Source: CAYLGY01 sp964383325 (GTDB lineage Bacteria > Pseudomonadota > Alphaproteobacteria > Rhizobiales > Rhizobiaceae). From it: a stretch of 30,339 bases of DNA. The position numbers and the translations under genes are program-made. Shown here in pieces: positions 23,486-30,339 of the stretch (the stretch's first letter is position 1; each line of letters starts with the position of its first letter). Location of the stretch: positions 1 through 30,339 of the forward strand of contig CAYLGY010000026.1 of NCBI GenBank assembly GCA_964383325.1. Direction: 5' to 3'. The notes under the pieces were generated by a model. That model had not been told where the DNA came from. It saw only the letters and a list, made by a program, of their open reading frames with translations, and did not search any database.

Positions 23486-23878
23486 CTAATGCAGAGTCTG
23501 TTCATCCGCCTCGGGTACAAGCCACATCTTCTCGAGATTGTAGAATTCTCGGACTTCGGGACGAAAGACGTGCACGATGACGTCGCCCGCATCGACCAGG
23601 ACCCAGTCCGCGCCCTGCTGGCCTTCCACGCGCAGATTTCCAGCGCCAGCCGCCTTCAGCGCCTGCAGAAGGTGCTCTGAAATTGCCATCACGTGACGAT
23701 GCGAACGCCCCGACGCGACCACCATATGGTCGGCGAGGCTTGACTTGTTGCGAATGTCGATTGGCAGTATTTCTTCCGCCTTGGAATCTTCCAGGCTTGC
23801 CAGGACGATGGCCAGAAGCGCGCTGGACTTGCTCTCGTCCTTTGCCACTGGCGAAGGGTCGGCCGCAGCCTTCCTCAC
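23486..23878 (-). CDS. rsfS: Ribosome silencing factor RsfS
   Basis: A protein of about 130 residues that binds uL14 on the 50S subunit and blocks joining with the 30S subunit when nutrients are scarce. The core shows LLAIVLASLEDSKAEEILPIDI (about 21-42), SLADHMVVASGRSHRHV, QQGADWVLVDAGDVIVHVF and the end signature REFYNLEKMW. The annotated start is GTG at 23878, but it lacks a ribosome binding site. A good one (AAAGGA, 23905-23900) lies six bases before an in-frame CTG at 23893, which would add five residues (LTTAQ). The family label RsfS/YbeB/Iojap is secure; only the start is uncertain. It follows nadD by about 92 bases and is followed by rlmH. Confidence 0.93.
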   Translation of the reverse strand: MRKAAADPSPVAKDESKSSALLAIVLASLEDSKAEEILPIDIRNKSSLADHMVVASGRSHRHVMAISEHLLQALKAAGAGNLRVEGQQGADWVLVDAGDVIVHVFRPEVREFYNLEKMWLVPEADEQTLH

Positions 23879-23899
23879 TTGTGCAGTTGTCAGGGTCGT

Positions 23900-23905
23900 T
23901 CCTTT
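23900..23905 (-). promoter_or_regulatory. Ribosome binding site that points to a CTG start of rsfS
   Basis: AAAGGA on the minus strand is six bases from an in-frame CTG (23893-23891) and about 21 bases from the first in-frame GTG (23878-23876). The in-between codons are open, so this site decides between a CTG start and a poorly placed GTG. Confidence 0.4.
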
Positions 23906-23970
23906 CCGGTCATCAAGACTTCACCGGTACAGTCCGGCCCATCTAAGATAGGCAGTGTTGCCACTCCGTT

Positions 23971-24579
23971 TCAAGGCAATTGCGCAGCTTCCTGCATTTC
24001 CTCCTGCTGGCGGATCCAGGTGGAAGAGATCGAACGCCGCGGCCCATAAAGATAGGTCCACGCGGGAGGTCTTGCAAAGGGAAGGCGCGCCGCATCTGCG
24101 CAGTCGATTCTTGCCGCGCTGTACGTGCGGGTCAGGACCGAGGACAGGGACGCGAGGGACGAGCCCGGCCGATCGACGATGGCAATCGGGATCGATCGCG
24201 CGATCCATTGCCAGCGCTCCCAGCGATGAAAATTGCGCAGATTGTCGGCGCCCATGATCCAGACGAAATGCGTCGCCGGATATCGCCGGCGCACGAGCGC
24301 GATCGTGTCGGCTGAGTAGCGGATCGCATGAGCCGCCTCGAAAGCGGTGACGCGAATGCGCGGATGCCGCGCAATCTCCTGCGAGAGCGCGATCCTGCAG
24401 GCGAGCTCGCTGCTGCGGCGCCCGGTCTTCAGCGGATTTTGCGGAGTCACCATCCACCAGAGCTGGTCAAGCCCGATACGCCGCAGGGCCGTGTCCGCGA
24501 CGAGGCGGTGTCCGGCATGGGGGGGATCGAACGAGCCACCGAACAATCCGACCGTCATGCCCGGCTCGACATGCGGCAT
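23971..24579 (-). CDS. nadD: Nicotinate-nucleotide adenylyltransferase NadD
   Basis: A 202-residue enzyme that adenylates nicotinate mononucleotide to deamido-NAD in NAD synthesis. The nucleotidyltransferase signatures are present: GLFGGSFDPPHAGH (about 11-24) with the (H/T)xGH motif, FVWIMGADNLRNFHRWERW in the middle, and ISSTWIR near the C-terminus, the SSTxIR motif. The start is uncertain because no strong ribosome binding site is visible: ATG at 24579, ATG at 24558 and GTG at 24600 (GAAG five bases before) are all possible. The gene starts about 47 bases after proA ends and is followed by rsfS, the usual order in many bacteria. Confidence 0.92.
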   Translation of the reverse strand: MPHVEPGMTVGLFGGSFDPPHAGHRLVADTALRRIGLDQLWWMVTPQNPLKTGRRSSELACRIALSQEIARHPRIRVTAFEAAHAIRYSADTIALVRRRYPATHFVWIMGADNLRNFHRWERWQWIARSIPIAIVDRPGSSLASLSSVLTRTYSAARIDCADAARLPFARPPAWTYLYGPRRSISSTWIRQQEEMQEAAQLP

Positions 24580-24626
24580 GCGCAGATGGCGCGAAGCCAC
24601 CGCCGCTTCAGGCGCACCCCGGTCGC

Positions 24627-25916
24627 TCAAGGCCGGAGCTGTCCTGTTCCGCGGACGAGATATTTGAACGAGGTGAGCTGTTCCACGCCCACCGGACCGC
24701 GCGCATGCATCTTGCCCGTGGCGATTCCGATCTCGGCGCCCATGCCGAACTCGCCCCCATCGGCAAACTGGGTAGACGTATTGTGCATGAGAATGGCGGA
24801 GTCGATCTCGTTGAAGAATCGCGCCACTACTTCCGGAGCTTCCGCCAGGATCGATTCGGTGTGGCCGGACGAGAATTGCCGGATATGGTGGATCGCCCCA
24901 TCCACGCCGTCGACGATCGCGACAGAGAGGATCGCATCGAGATATTCCGTCGCCCAGTCGATCTCCGTTGCCGCTTGCGCGTCGGGAAAAAGTTCGCGCA
25001 CCTTGCTGTCGCCACGAATTTCGCAACCCGCTTCGACAAGTGCTGACAGAATCGGAACCAGATGTGTTTCGGCCGCCGCCCGATCCACGAGCAGCGTCTC
25101 CGCGGCGCCGCAAATTCCGGGCCGGCGCATCTTTGCATTGACCGTCACGCGTATTGCTAGGTCCAGGTCCGCCGTCCGGTCCACATAGACGTGGCAGATG
25201 CCTTCGAGATGCGCAAAGACCGGCACACGGGCTTCCCTTTGCACCCGTTCCACCAGGCTGCGCCCGCCCCGCGGCACGATCACGTCGATGCAGCCGTCAA
25301 GTCCGGCAAGCATCTCGCCTACCGCTGCCCGATCCGGAATCGGCACCAGCTGTATGGCATCCTCGGGCAGGCCTGCCTCCTGAAGGCCCGAGACCATGCA
25401 TCGGTATATGGCTGCCGCGCTCGAACTTGAATCGGTGCCCCCGCGCAGGATCACCGCATTGCCCGCCTTCAGGCAGAGCGCGCCGGCATCGGCGGTCACA
25501 TTGGGTCGGCTTTCGTAAATCACGCCGAGCACGCCGAGCGGCGTACGCACCCGCGAGATCTGCAAGCCATTCGGCCTTTCCCATGCGGCAATGATCTTGC
25601 CGACCGGATCTTCCAGCGCAGCAATTTCCCGGATCCCTTTCGCGATGGCGGCAATCCGACCTGCATCGAGGCGAAGACGATCGATGAGGGCGCTGCCAAG
25701 TCCCGCCTTCTCCGCCCGCGCCACATCCGCCGCATTGGCTGCGAGAATCGCCGGGACCGATCGTTCGATTTCCGAGGCCATTGCCAGCAGCGCCCGGCTC
25801 TTGCGCTCCGCGCCGGCAGTGGCAAGGATCGCAGCGGCAGCCCTGGCCCGCCGTCCGAGCGCGTTCATCTGGCGGGAAATGCTCTCCTTGATGGCGGGAA
25901 CTGAGCTTTCAAGCAT
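24627..25916 (-). CDS. proA: Gamma-glutamyl phosphate reductase
   Basis: An enzyme of about 429 residues that reduces gamma-glutamyl phosphate with NADPH to glutamate semialdehyde in proline synthesis. It has the aldehyde-dehydrogenase fold: the NADP-binding PLGVLGVIYESRPNVTADAGALCLKAGNAVILRGG region (about 126-160), the GRSLVERVQREA segment, and the catalytic Cys C269 in MRRPGICGAAETLL. The C-terminus carries FGMGAEIGIATGKMHARGPVGVEQLTSFKY, a hallmark of ProA. AGGAGG lies 2 bases from an ATG at 25922 but 8 bases from the ATG at 25916, so I use the latter. proB ends 13 bases upstream, so the two consecutive pathway enzymes are in one operon. Confidence 0.95.
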   Translation of the reverse strand: MLESSVPAIKESISRQMNALGRRARAAAAILATAGAERKSRALLAMASEIERSVPAILAANAADVARAEKAGLGSALIDRLRLDAGRIAAIAKGIREIAALEDPVGKIIAAWERPNGLQISRVRTPLGVLGVIYESRPNVTADAGALCLKAGNAVILRGGTDSSSSAAAIYRCMVSGLQEAGLPEDAIQLVPIPDRAAVGEMLAGLDGCIDVIVPRGGRSLVERVQREARVPVFAHLEGICHVYVDRTADLDLAIRVTVNAKMRRPGICGAAETLLVDRAAAETHLVPILSALVEAGCEIRGDSKVRELFPDAQAATEIDWATEYLDAILSVAIVDGVDGAIHHIRQFSSGHTESILAEAPEVVARFFNEIDSAILMHNTSTQFADGGEFGMGAEIGIATGKMHARGPVGVEQLTSFKYLVRGTGQLRP

Positions 25917-25929
25917 TCGCATGGCCTCC

Positions 25930-27063
25930 TCAAACGGCCTTTTCCGCGACGGAAACCGACATGACCAGATCGTCCCGGTGCACCATGGCCGAACGCGCCT
26001 GATAGCCGAGCCGGTCGTGAATCTCTTCGCTCCGCAGCCCGGCGATCCTTACGGCATCGGCTGCATCATAGGCAACCAGACCGCGAGCCACCACCGTTCC
26101 GTCTGGCCCGGCAATCGCGACCGTATCGCCGCGCGCGAAATCCCCCTCGACACGACGCACGCCGGCCGGCAGGAGTGACTTTCCGCGCAGCAGAGCATCG
26201 ACGGCGCCCTGATCGACCGTAAGCAAGCCTGCCGGTTCGAGCTGGCCTGAAATCCATGTCTTGTACCCGCGCACGGGCATGGAGGATGGATGGAAAAAGG
26301 TCGAGCGGGCGCCATTCGCGATCGCCGACAGCGGATAGTTGCGCTTGCCGGAGGCAATGATCATCGCCGTCCCGGCGGCCGTGGCGATGCGTCCGGCATC
26401 CAGCTTGGTGCGCATGCCCCCGCGTGAGAGTTCGGACCCGGCCGCGCCGGCCATGGCCTCGACTTCCGGCGTGATCCGATGCACTTGCGGCAGGAAGCGG
26501 GCATCGGGCTCCACAGCCGGAGGCGCGGTATAGAGCCCGTCAATATCGGAGAGCAGGATCAGCAGATCGGAACCCATCATCGTCGCGACACGCGCGGCCA
26601 GCCGGTCATTGTCGCCGAAGCGGATCTCATTGGTCGCAACCGTATCGTTCTCGTTGATGACCGGCACCGCCTTGAACTTGAGCAAGGTGGAAATCGTTGC
26701 GCGCGCATTGAGATAGCGGCGGCGCTCTTCCGTATCCGAGAAGGTCAGCAGGACCTGCCCGGCCGCAATTCCTTCCTCATGCAGCGCGGCCGACCATGCG
26801 CTGGCGAGCTCGATCTGACCGACAGCAGCCGCAGCCTGGCTCTCCTCCAGTTTCAAGGTCTTGTGCCGCAGTCCGAGGAGGGTGCGGCCGAGCGCCACGG
26901 CCCCGGAAGAGACGACAAGAACCTGCGCCCCGCCCCGACGAAGTCCGGCAATGTCGGCGCACAGCCCGGCGAGCCACTCCCGCCGCAATCCGGTATCGCG
27001 ATCGACCAGCAGCGCCGAACCGATCTTGACGCAAATGCGCCGATACTCGCCGAGCGTCTTCAC
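25930..27063 (-). CDS. proB: Glutamate 5-kinase
   Basis: A 377-residue kinase catalysing the first and feedback-controlled step of proline synthesis. The amino-acid kinase domain (about 1-265) has VKIGSALLVD (12-21), VLVVSSGAVALGR (48-60), NENDTVATNEIRFGDNDRLAARVA and LLILLSDIDGLYTAPP, and then GGMRTKLDAGRIATAAG. A PUA domain follows (about 285-370, with SLLPAGVRRVEGDFARGD and VARGLVAYDAADAVRIAG), as in E. coli ProB. The start is GTG at 27063, with GGGAG seven bases upstream, overlapping the obgE stop in a GTGA sequence. A TTG at 27087 is in frame but lies inside obgE and lacks a site. Confidence 0.95.
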   Translation of the reverse strand: MKTLGEYRRICVKIGSALLVDRDTGLRREWLAGLCADIAGLRRGGAQVLVVSSGAVALGRTLLGLRHKTLKLEESQAAAAVGQIELASAWSAALHEEGIAAGQVLLTFSDTEERRRYLNARATISTLLKFKAVPVINENDTVATNEIRFGDNDRLAARVATMMGSDLLILLSDIDGLYTAPPAVEPDARFLPQVHRITPEVEAMAGAAGSELSRGGMRTKLDAGRIATAAGTAMIIASGKRNYPLSAIANGARSTFFHPSSMPVRGYKTWISGQLEPAGLLTVDQGAVDALLRGKSLLPAGVRRVEGDFARGDTVAIAGPDGTVVARGLVAYDAADAVRIAGLRSEEIHDRLGYQARSAMVHRDDLVMSVSVAEKAV

Positions 27064-28112
27064 GGCCGATCTCCCTCCCTCTGCCAACGCGGATCCGGCA
27101 CGTTCTCCATCGCGTCTCGTTCGCCCGCGGCCAGAGTCGCCGCGACTTGCCGCAATACAGAGCTGACGCCTTCACCAGTGGCGGACGACAGCAGGATCAC
27201 CTTCCCGCCGCAGGCCTCTTGCAAGGCGGTCAATTGCGCTTGCCGCTCCTCCTCATCCAGAATATCGACTTGCGAGAGACAGACGATCTCCGGCTTTTCC
27301 GCGAGGCCGTGGCCATAAGCCTCCAGTTCCTGGCGAACCGTCCGGTAGGCGTCAGCGACCGGGGTTTCGCCTCGACCGGAGACCAGATGCACAAGAACGC
27401 GGGTTCGCTCGACATGGCCTAGAAAGCGGTCGCCAAGGCCCGCCCCCTCGCTGGCACCGGCAATGAGCCCCGGAATGTCCGCAAGCACGAATTCACGCTC
27501 ATCGATCCGCGCCACGCCCAGGCCCGGATGCAAGGTTGTGAAGGGGTAGTCGGCGATCTTGGGCTTCGCTGCGGTGACGCGGGCCAGAAATGTCGACTTG
27601 CCGGCATTGGGCAGCCCGACCAGGCCGGCATCGGCAATGAGCTTCAGCCGCAATACCAGCGTCTTCTCCACCCCCGGTTGCCCCGGATTGGCGCGTCGCG
27701 GCGCCTGATTGGTCGAGGACTTGAAGTGGACATTGCCGAAGCCTCCATTGCCGCCGCGCGCGATGAGAAACCGCTCCCCCACCTCGGCGAGATCGCATAG
27801 CAGCGTATCATCCTCGGCATCATAGATCTGCGTGCCCGCGGGAACCTTCAGCACCACATCTGCACCCTTGGCGCCGGTGCGCTGGCGGCCCATTCCATGC
27901 ATGCCGGTCTTCGCCTTGAAGTGCTGACGGTATCGGTAATCGACCAGCGTGTTCAGGCCATCGACGGCTTCGGCCCAGACATCGCCGCCCCTGCCGCCGT
28001 CGCCGCCATCGGGGCCGCCGAACTCGATGAATTTCTCCCGCCGGAAGGAGACGCACCCGGCTCCGCCATCGCCGGAGCGTACGTGGATTTTCGCCGTGTC
28101 GAGAAATTTCAT
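27060..28112 (-). CDS. obgE: Obg/CgtA GTPase
   Basis: A 350-residue ribosome-associated GTPase needed for 50S assembly and linked to (p)ppGpp and cell-cycle control. The Gly-rich Obg fold covers about 1-158 (GDGGAGCVSFRREKF, GGPDGGDGGRGG, RGGNGGFGN). The G domain has G1 GLPNAGKST (166-174), the switch segment DYPFTTLHPGLGV, G3 DIPG (212-215) and the G5-like SSATGEG. The G4 element reads LSQVD (279-283) in place of the canonical NKxD. There is only a short C-terminal tail after the G domain. The ATG at 28112 has GGACAG nearby, a weak site, but gives the standard MKFLD N-terminus. It is followed by proB through a four-base overlap. Confidence 0.95.
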   Translation of the reverse strand: MKFLDTAKIHVRSGDGGAGCVSFRREKFIEFGGPDGGDGGRGGDVWAEAVDGLNTLVDYRYRQHFKAKTGMHGMGRQRTGAKGADVVLKVPAGTQIYDAEDDTLLCDLAEVGERFLIARGGNGGFGNVHFKSSTNQAPRRANPGQPGVEKTLVLRLKLIADAGLVGLPNAGKSTFLARVTAAKPKIADYPFTTLHPGLGVARIDEREFVLADIPGLIAGASEGAGLGDRFLGHVERTRVLVHLVSGRGETPVADAYRTVRQELEAYGHGLAEKPEIVCLSQVDILDEEERQAQLTALQEACGGKVILLSSATGEGVSSVLRQVAATLAAGERDAMENVPDPRWQREGDRP

Positions 28113-28171
28113 TCTGTCCGCCGTTTCATCCGCGCGCCTGTCGACGAGCATGGAAGAGTTTCCCGCCTGTG

Positions 28172-28215
28172 CCCGGCCGGGCCTCGACCGGGCAGCTTCC
28201 GGTTTACCCGGCCGG
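28172..28215. repeat. Inverted repeat between the GNAT gene and obgE
   Basis: Two copies of CCCGGCCGG (28172-28180 and 28207-28215), each nearly self-complementary, lie 26 bases apart in the 144-base gap. In RNA read leftward they can pair into a very GC-rich stem. No T-tract follows, so termination is unlikely to be efficient; an RNA stabiliser or attenuator before obgE is possible. Confidence 0.4.
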
Positions 28216-28256
28216 ATGGGCTCTCTTACAACCCGCACGCTCGTTCGCCAAGCGCA

Positions 28257-28802
28257 TTACGCCGCTACATCATAGACCTTGCCGGCAAGGCCGCGGAAAT
28301 CGGCGCGCGCCAGCTCTGTCCGGACGGCCGGCACAAGCGCCTGCCGCGCCGTCGAAAAGCTCTCGCCAGCGCCGACGATGCGGAAGCCGAGGCGCTGCTG
28401 CAGCCGGATCGAAGCCGTATTGTCCGCGAGGATCGTCGAGTGCACCACGGATTCGGGTCGGCTTTGAAGAAAATGACCGAGCACCGCACCCAGGGCCTCG
28501 CCCATCAGGCCCTGGCCCCAATGATCCTCCGCCAGCCAGTAGCCCAGCCGCGGCTGACCAGGAAGGTCCGCAATCGCGACCGCGCCGATCAGACGCTCGC
28601 GATGAATGGTAAAGGCAATATCCTGATTGCCGGGATGATTGCAGCGGCGGATCCATTCGATGGCATCGATGCGGTCGAAAGGAAACGGCACGCGCGAGAG
28701 CATGCGGCTCACATTCCAGTTGGCAAGATGAGCTGCAATATCATCGGCATCCAGCTCGATCGGCGGCCGCAGCGTCAGCCGCCTTGTAACCAGAATTTCC
28801 AT
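28257..28802 (-). CDS. GNAT family N-acetyltransferase (RimJ/RimL type)
   Basis: A 181-residue acetyl-CoA-dependent acyltransferase. It opens with the RimJ/RimL-like TRRLTLRPPIELDADDIAAHL (about 6-26). The acetyl-CoA binding loop is in GYWLAEDHWGQGLMGEAL (about 87-104), the Q/RxxGxG/A pattern, and NTASIRLQQRLGFRIVG (about 128-144) is the usual fourth motif. RimJ and RimL acetylate ribosomal proteins, and the gene lies between rpmA and obgE, so a ribosomal substrate is tempting but unproven; many members act on other amines. The ATG at 28802 has GGAGG seven bases upstream. The open frame extends to 28868 without support. Confidence 0.88.
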   Translation of the reverse strand: MEILVTRRLTLRPPIELDADDIAAHLANWNVSRMLSRVPFPFDRIDAIEWIRRCNHPGNQDIAFTIHRERLIGAVAIADLPGQPRLGYWLAEDHWGQGLMGEALGAVLGHFLQSRPESVVHSTILADNTASIRLQQRLGFRIVGAGESFSTARQALVPAVRTELARADFRGLAGKVYDVAA

Positions 28803-28830
28803 TGGCAATCCTCCAGTACCAGATGCGAAA

Positions 28831-28854
28831 GGGGAGATGGCGGCCCACCTCCCC
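28831..28854 (-). terminator. Hairpin between rpmA and the GNAT gene, possible terminator
   Basis: GGGGAG (28831-28836) pairs with CTCCCC (28849-28854), extended inward by TGG/CCA across one mismatch, with a short loop. Read leftward it is followed by TTTCGC, a minimal T-tract. It lies in the 125-base gap after rpmA and may reduce readthrough from the ribosomal-protein genes. Confidence 0.5.
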
Positions 28855-28927
28855 TTCAATTCCGGCACTGTTGCCTGTCAAACATCCGGGTCCGAGATGG
28901 GACGCCGGTGTTTTCGTGCGGAACCGG

Positions 28928-29197
28928 CTACTCCGCGGCCTGCATAATCGGTTTTACCGATACGTAAGCTCGCCCGCCGGCCTTCTTTTCGAAACAGACG
29001 ACGCCCTGCTCCAGCGCAAAAAGCGTGTGGTCGCGTCCGATGCCGACATTGGCACCCGGATGCCAGCGCGTGCCGCGCTGACGAACGAGGATGTTCCCGG
29101 CCGCGACCTTCTCGCCGCCGAACTTCTTCACGCCAAGACGCTTGGATTCCGAATCGCGACCGTTACGCGATGAACCGCCTGCCTTCTTGTGTGCCAT
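28928..29197 (-). CDS. rpmA: 50S ribosomal protein bL27
   Basis: An 89-residue ribosomal protein whose N-terminal tail reaches toward the peptidyl transferase centre. It has the standard bL27 sequence MAHKKAGGSSRNGRDSESKR, GVKKFGGEKVAAGNILVRQRGTRWHPGANVGIGRDHTLFAL and a Lys/Arg-rich end. The N-terminus starts directly at AHKK, without the cleavable extension found in Firmicutes. AAGGAG is six bases before the ATG. It lies 61 bases after rplU, the usual partner. Confidence 0.97.
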   Translation of the reverse strand: MAHKKAGGSSRNGRDSESKRLGVKKFGGEKVAAGNILVRQRGTRWHPGANVGIGRDHTLFALEQGVVCFEKKAGGRAYVSVKPIMQAAE

Positions 29198-29258
29198 GAT
29201 CTGCTCCTTATACGCCCTCAGGCGCCTTGACTTCTCTTATGCGGTTGCCAGCCAGGTT

Positions 29259-29876
29259 TCAAGCCTGCTTGACCAATTCTTTCGCCTGCTCGCGCCAGTC
29301 CCTGATCTGATCGGCGCTGAACGGCATCGCCGCGTCCATTCGCTCGATGTCTTCCTCGCTGAGTGACGCAAGCTGCGCGTAGGTCGTGAGCCCCTGCTCC
29401 TGGAGCTGACCGGCGGCGACCGGGCCGATCCCCTTGATCGCGGTCAGCTTGTCGCCCTCTCCCTCCGGTACTGTAAACAGCGCCGCAGTGGCAGCCTTCT
29501 CCGAAGCGGGCGCCGGCTTTGCCTCCGCCTCCTTCGCTGCCGCCTTCTTCGATGGCTTCGCCCCGCCGGTCAGGATCTCGGCGATCCGCACCGTGGTCAG
29601 CAATTGCCGGTGACCCCGCTTGCGCCGCGAATTCTGCCGCCGGCGCTTCTTGAAGGAAATGACCTTCTTGCCTCTTCCCTGCTCAAGAATTTCAGCGGTA
29701 ACCAGCGCACCCTCGACAAAAGGCGCGCCGAATTTCACGTCCGCCCCTTCTCCGACAGCGAGGACGGAATTGATCTCGATCAGGTCCCCCGTTTCTCCGG
29801 CGAGCCTTTCGATGGTAAGCACTTCCTCGGCGGCAACGCGATATTGCTTCCCACCGGTCTTGATGACTGCGAACAT
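29259..29876 (-). CDS. rplU: 50S ribosomal protein bL21 with C-terminal helix-hairpin-helix extension
   Basis: A 205-residue protein, about twice the normal bL21 length. Residues 1-103 are a complete bL21 (MFAVIKTGGKQYRV, FKKRRRQNSRRKRGHRQ, TTVRIAEI). Residues 104-140 are a Lys/Ala/Glu/Pro-rich linker. Residues 142-200 form a helix-hairpin-helix-type domain: LTAIKGIGPVAAGQLQEQGL, then TYAQLASLSEEDIERM and DQIRDWREQAKELV. HhH domains of this kind usually bind nucleic acid without sequence specificity. Extended bL21 is known in Alphaproteobacteria, but the role of the extension is not established to my knowledge. The ATG at 29876 has GAGAGG upstream; the open frame to 30056 is leader. A good TTGACA promoter lies about 140-160 bases upstream. 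Confidence 0.95.
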   Translation of the reverse strand: MFAVIKTGGKQYRVAAEEVLTIERLAGETGDLIEINSVLAVGEGADVKFGAPFVEGALVTAEILEQGRGKKVISFKKRRRQNSRRKRGHRQLLTTVRIAEILTGGAKPSKKAAAKEAEAKPAPASEKAATAALFTVPEGEGDKLTAIKGIGPVAAGQLQEQGLTTYAQLASLSEEDIERMDAAMPFSADQIRDWREQAKELVKQA

Positions 29877-30009
29877 GATTGCCTCTCGTTCTGCCCGGCT
29901 CTGGAGCTGCGCTCCGGCCGTCTTCTTTTCAGTCGTTTCGGGTTCAGTAATTCGATTCCGGGAATCGAGGCGCAACAATGCCATCGGTCCGGCACCGCAA
30001 GCTTGCGCC

Positions 30010-30038
30010 CTATTGACCAAAGCCAGGCGGAATGTCAA
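30010..30038 (-). promoter_or_regulatory. Promoter of rplU-rpmA
   Basis: Reading leftward, CTTGACA (with TTGACA at 30038-30033) matches the strong alphaproteobacterial -35, followed after 17 bases by CAATAG (30015-30010), a weak -10. The predicted leader to the rplU ATG at 29876 is about 125 bases, long enough for RNA-level control. Confidence 0.55.
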
Positions 30039-30120
30039 GCAGAACCGGCGCCTCACCGACGGGATTTTGCGCCAGAGGCGCCGGCTCGCACAGAAGCTTT
30101 CCGGATCAGCGCTTCCGTCG

Positions 30121-30150
30121 TTGACGAGGCCCTGCTTTTGAAGATAGAGA
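30121..30150 (+). promoter_or_regulatory. Promoter of the tRNA-Ser gene
   Basis: TTGACG (30121-30126) and TAGAGA (30145-30150) are separated by 18 bases and end 15 bases before the mature tRNA 5' end, followed by a GC-rich discriminator (ACGCGC). The -35 matches 5 of 6 positions, the -10 about half. Confidence 0.45.
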
Positions 30151-30165
30151 ACGCGCAGTCATCGT

Positions 30166-30255
30166 GGAGAGGTGGCTGAGTGGTTGAAAGCACCGCACTC
30201 GAAATGCGGCATAGGGGCAACTCTATCGGGGGTTCGAATCCCCCCCTCTCCGCCA
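30166..30255 (+). tRNA. tRNA-Ser (anticodon CGA)
   Basis: A 90-base type II tRNA with a long variable arm. The acceptor stem is GGAGAGG (30166-30172) with CCTCTCC (30245-30251), discriminator G and an encoded CCA (30253-30255). The anticodon stem CCGCA/TGCGG encloses CTCGAAA with anticodon CGA at 30200-30202, reading UCG serine codons. The T-arm GGGGGTTCGAATCCCCC is intact. The long variable arm contains AGGGGCAACTCT, as usual for serine. Confidence 0.97.
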
Positions 30256-30339
30256 CTATCAGATTGCAAACTCCCAACAGCTCTATTTGAGCGCCGAAAT
30301 TCCTTTTGATTTCAAAGGGTGTTAGCGGTTTCGACCGAA
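30256..30339. other. Low-GC stretch after the tRNA-Ser gene to the window edge
   Basis: Eighty-four bases with no gene visible. By hand count 37 of 84 are G or C (44 percent), below the coding DNA to the left. A short dyad CCTTT...AAAGG lies near 30302-30320. A tRNA 3' end is a usual integration site, so this may be the start of different DNA, but the stretch is too short to decide. Confidence 0.4.

Noticed and set aside
30053..30277. Reading frame on the minus strand containing an ERGGFEPPIE-type sequence
   Set aside because: It is the antisense of the tRNA-Ser gene, a well-known false protein found in many annotations.
1..30339. CRISPR array, transposon, prophage or toxin-antitoxin module
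   Set aside because: No regularly spaced repeats, transposase, integrase, phage structural gene or recognisable toxin-antitoxin pair was seen in the window.

Overview
This window is typical chromosomal DNA of an alphaproteobacterium: GC-rich and densely coded, with no plasmid, phage, IS or CRISPR signature. Three kinds of evidence point to the class. The first is gene order: hemC-hemD-Mic60-like-hemY opposite tsaD-gpsA, and rplU-rpmA-obgE-proB-proA-nadD-rsfS-rlmH-envC-ctpA-rppH. The second is a perfect CtrA-type box upstream of ftsK. The third is a set of proteins usual in this class (DUF2794, the bL21 with a C-terminal extension, the mitofilin-like protein). A Rhodospirillales-like lineage is plausible, but I cannot fix genus or species from sequence alone.

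Layout, left to right. (1) 1-1127: the 5' part of a secreted protein cut by the window edge, a non-coding divergent region, and a DUF2794 gene. (2) 1156-3340: a UbiH-type FAD monooxygenase divergent from a TesB thioesterase. (3) 3341-9342, all on +: an amtB ammonium channel behind a sigma-54 promoter and without a neighbouring glnK, then ftsK behind a CtrA-type box, lolA, and an exonuclease III family gene. (4) 9417-14021 on -: the tetrapyrrole cluster hemC, hemD, a mitofilin/Mic60-like membrane protein and hemY. (5) 14110-16642 on +: tsaD, gpsA and an EVE-domain gene, with a lone L,D-transpeptidase domain gene convergent to them. (6) 17316-19849 on +: a small regulatory-looking group of orphan OmpR-type response regulator, stand-alone cyclic-nucleotide-binding domain, TerB-like protein and class I glutamine amidotransferase. 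(7) 19788-29876 on -: a long housekeeping run of rplU, rpmA, a GNAT acetyltransferase, obgE, proB, proA, nadD, rsfS, rlmH, envC-like, ctpA and rppH. It covers ribosome assembly and silencing, proline and NAD synthesis, cell-wall hydrolase control and mRNA decapping. (8) The right edge holds a tRNA-Ser(CGA) gene followed by 84 bases of clearly lower GC.

Many genes overlap or nearly touch (tsaD/gpsA, obgE/proB, envC/ctpA, terB/amidotransferase), which suggests translational coupling. Several starts are GTG or TTG, chosen from the ribosome binding sites. Nothing here is a clear undescribed defence or mobile system. The most interesting points are the sigma-54 and CtrA control sites side by side, the bL21 helix-hairpin-helix extension, the Mic60-like gene in the haem operon, a possible CTG start of rsfS, and the response regulator/cNMP/TerB/amidotransferase cluster.
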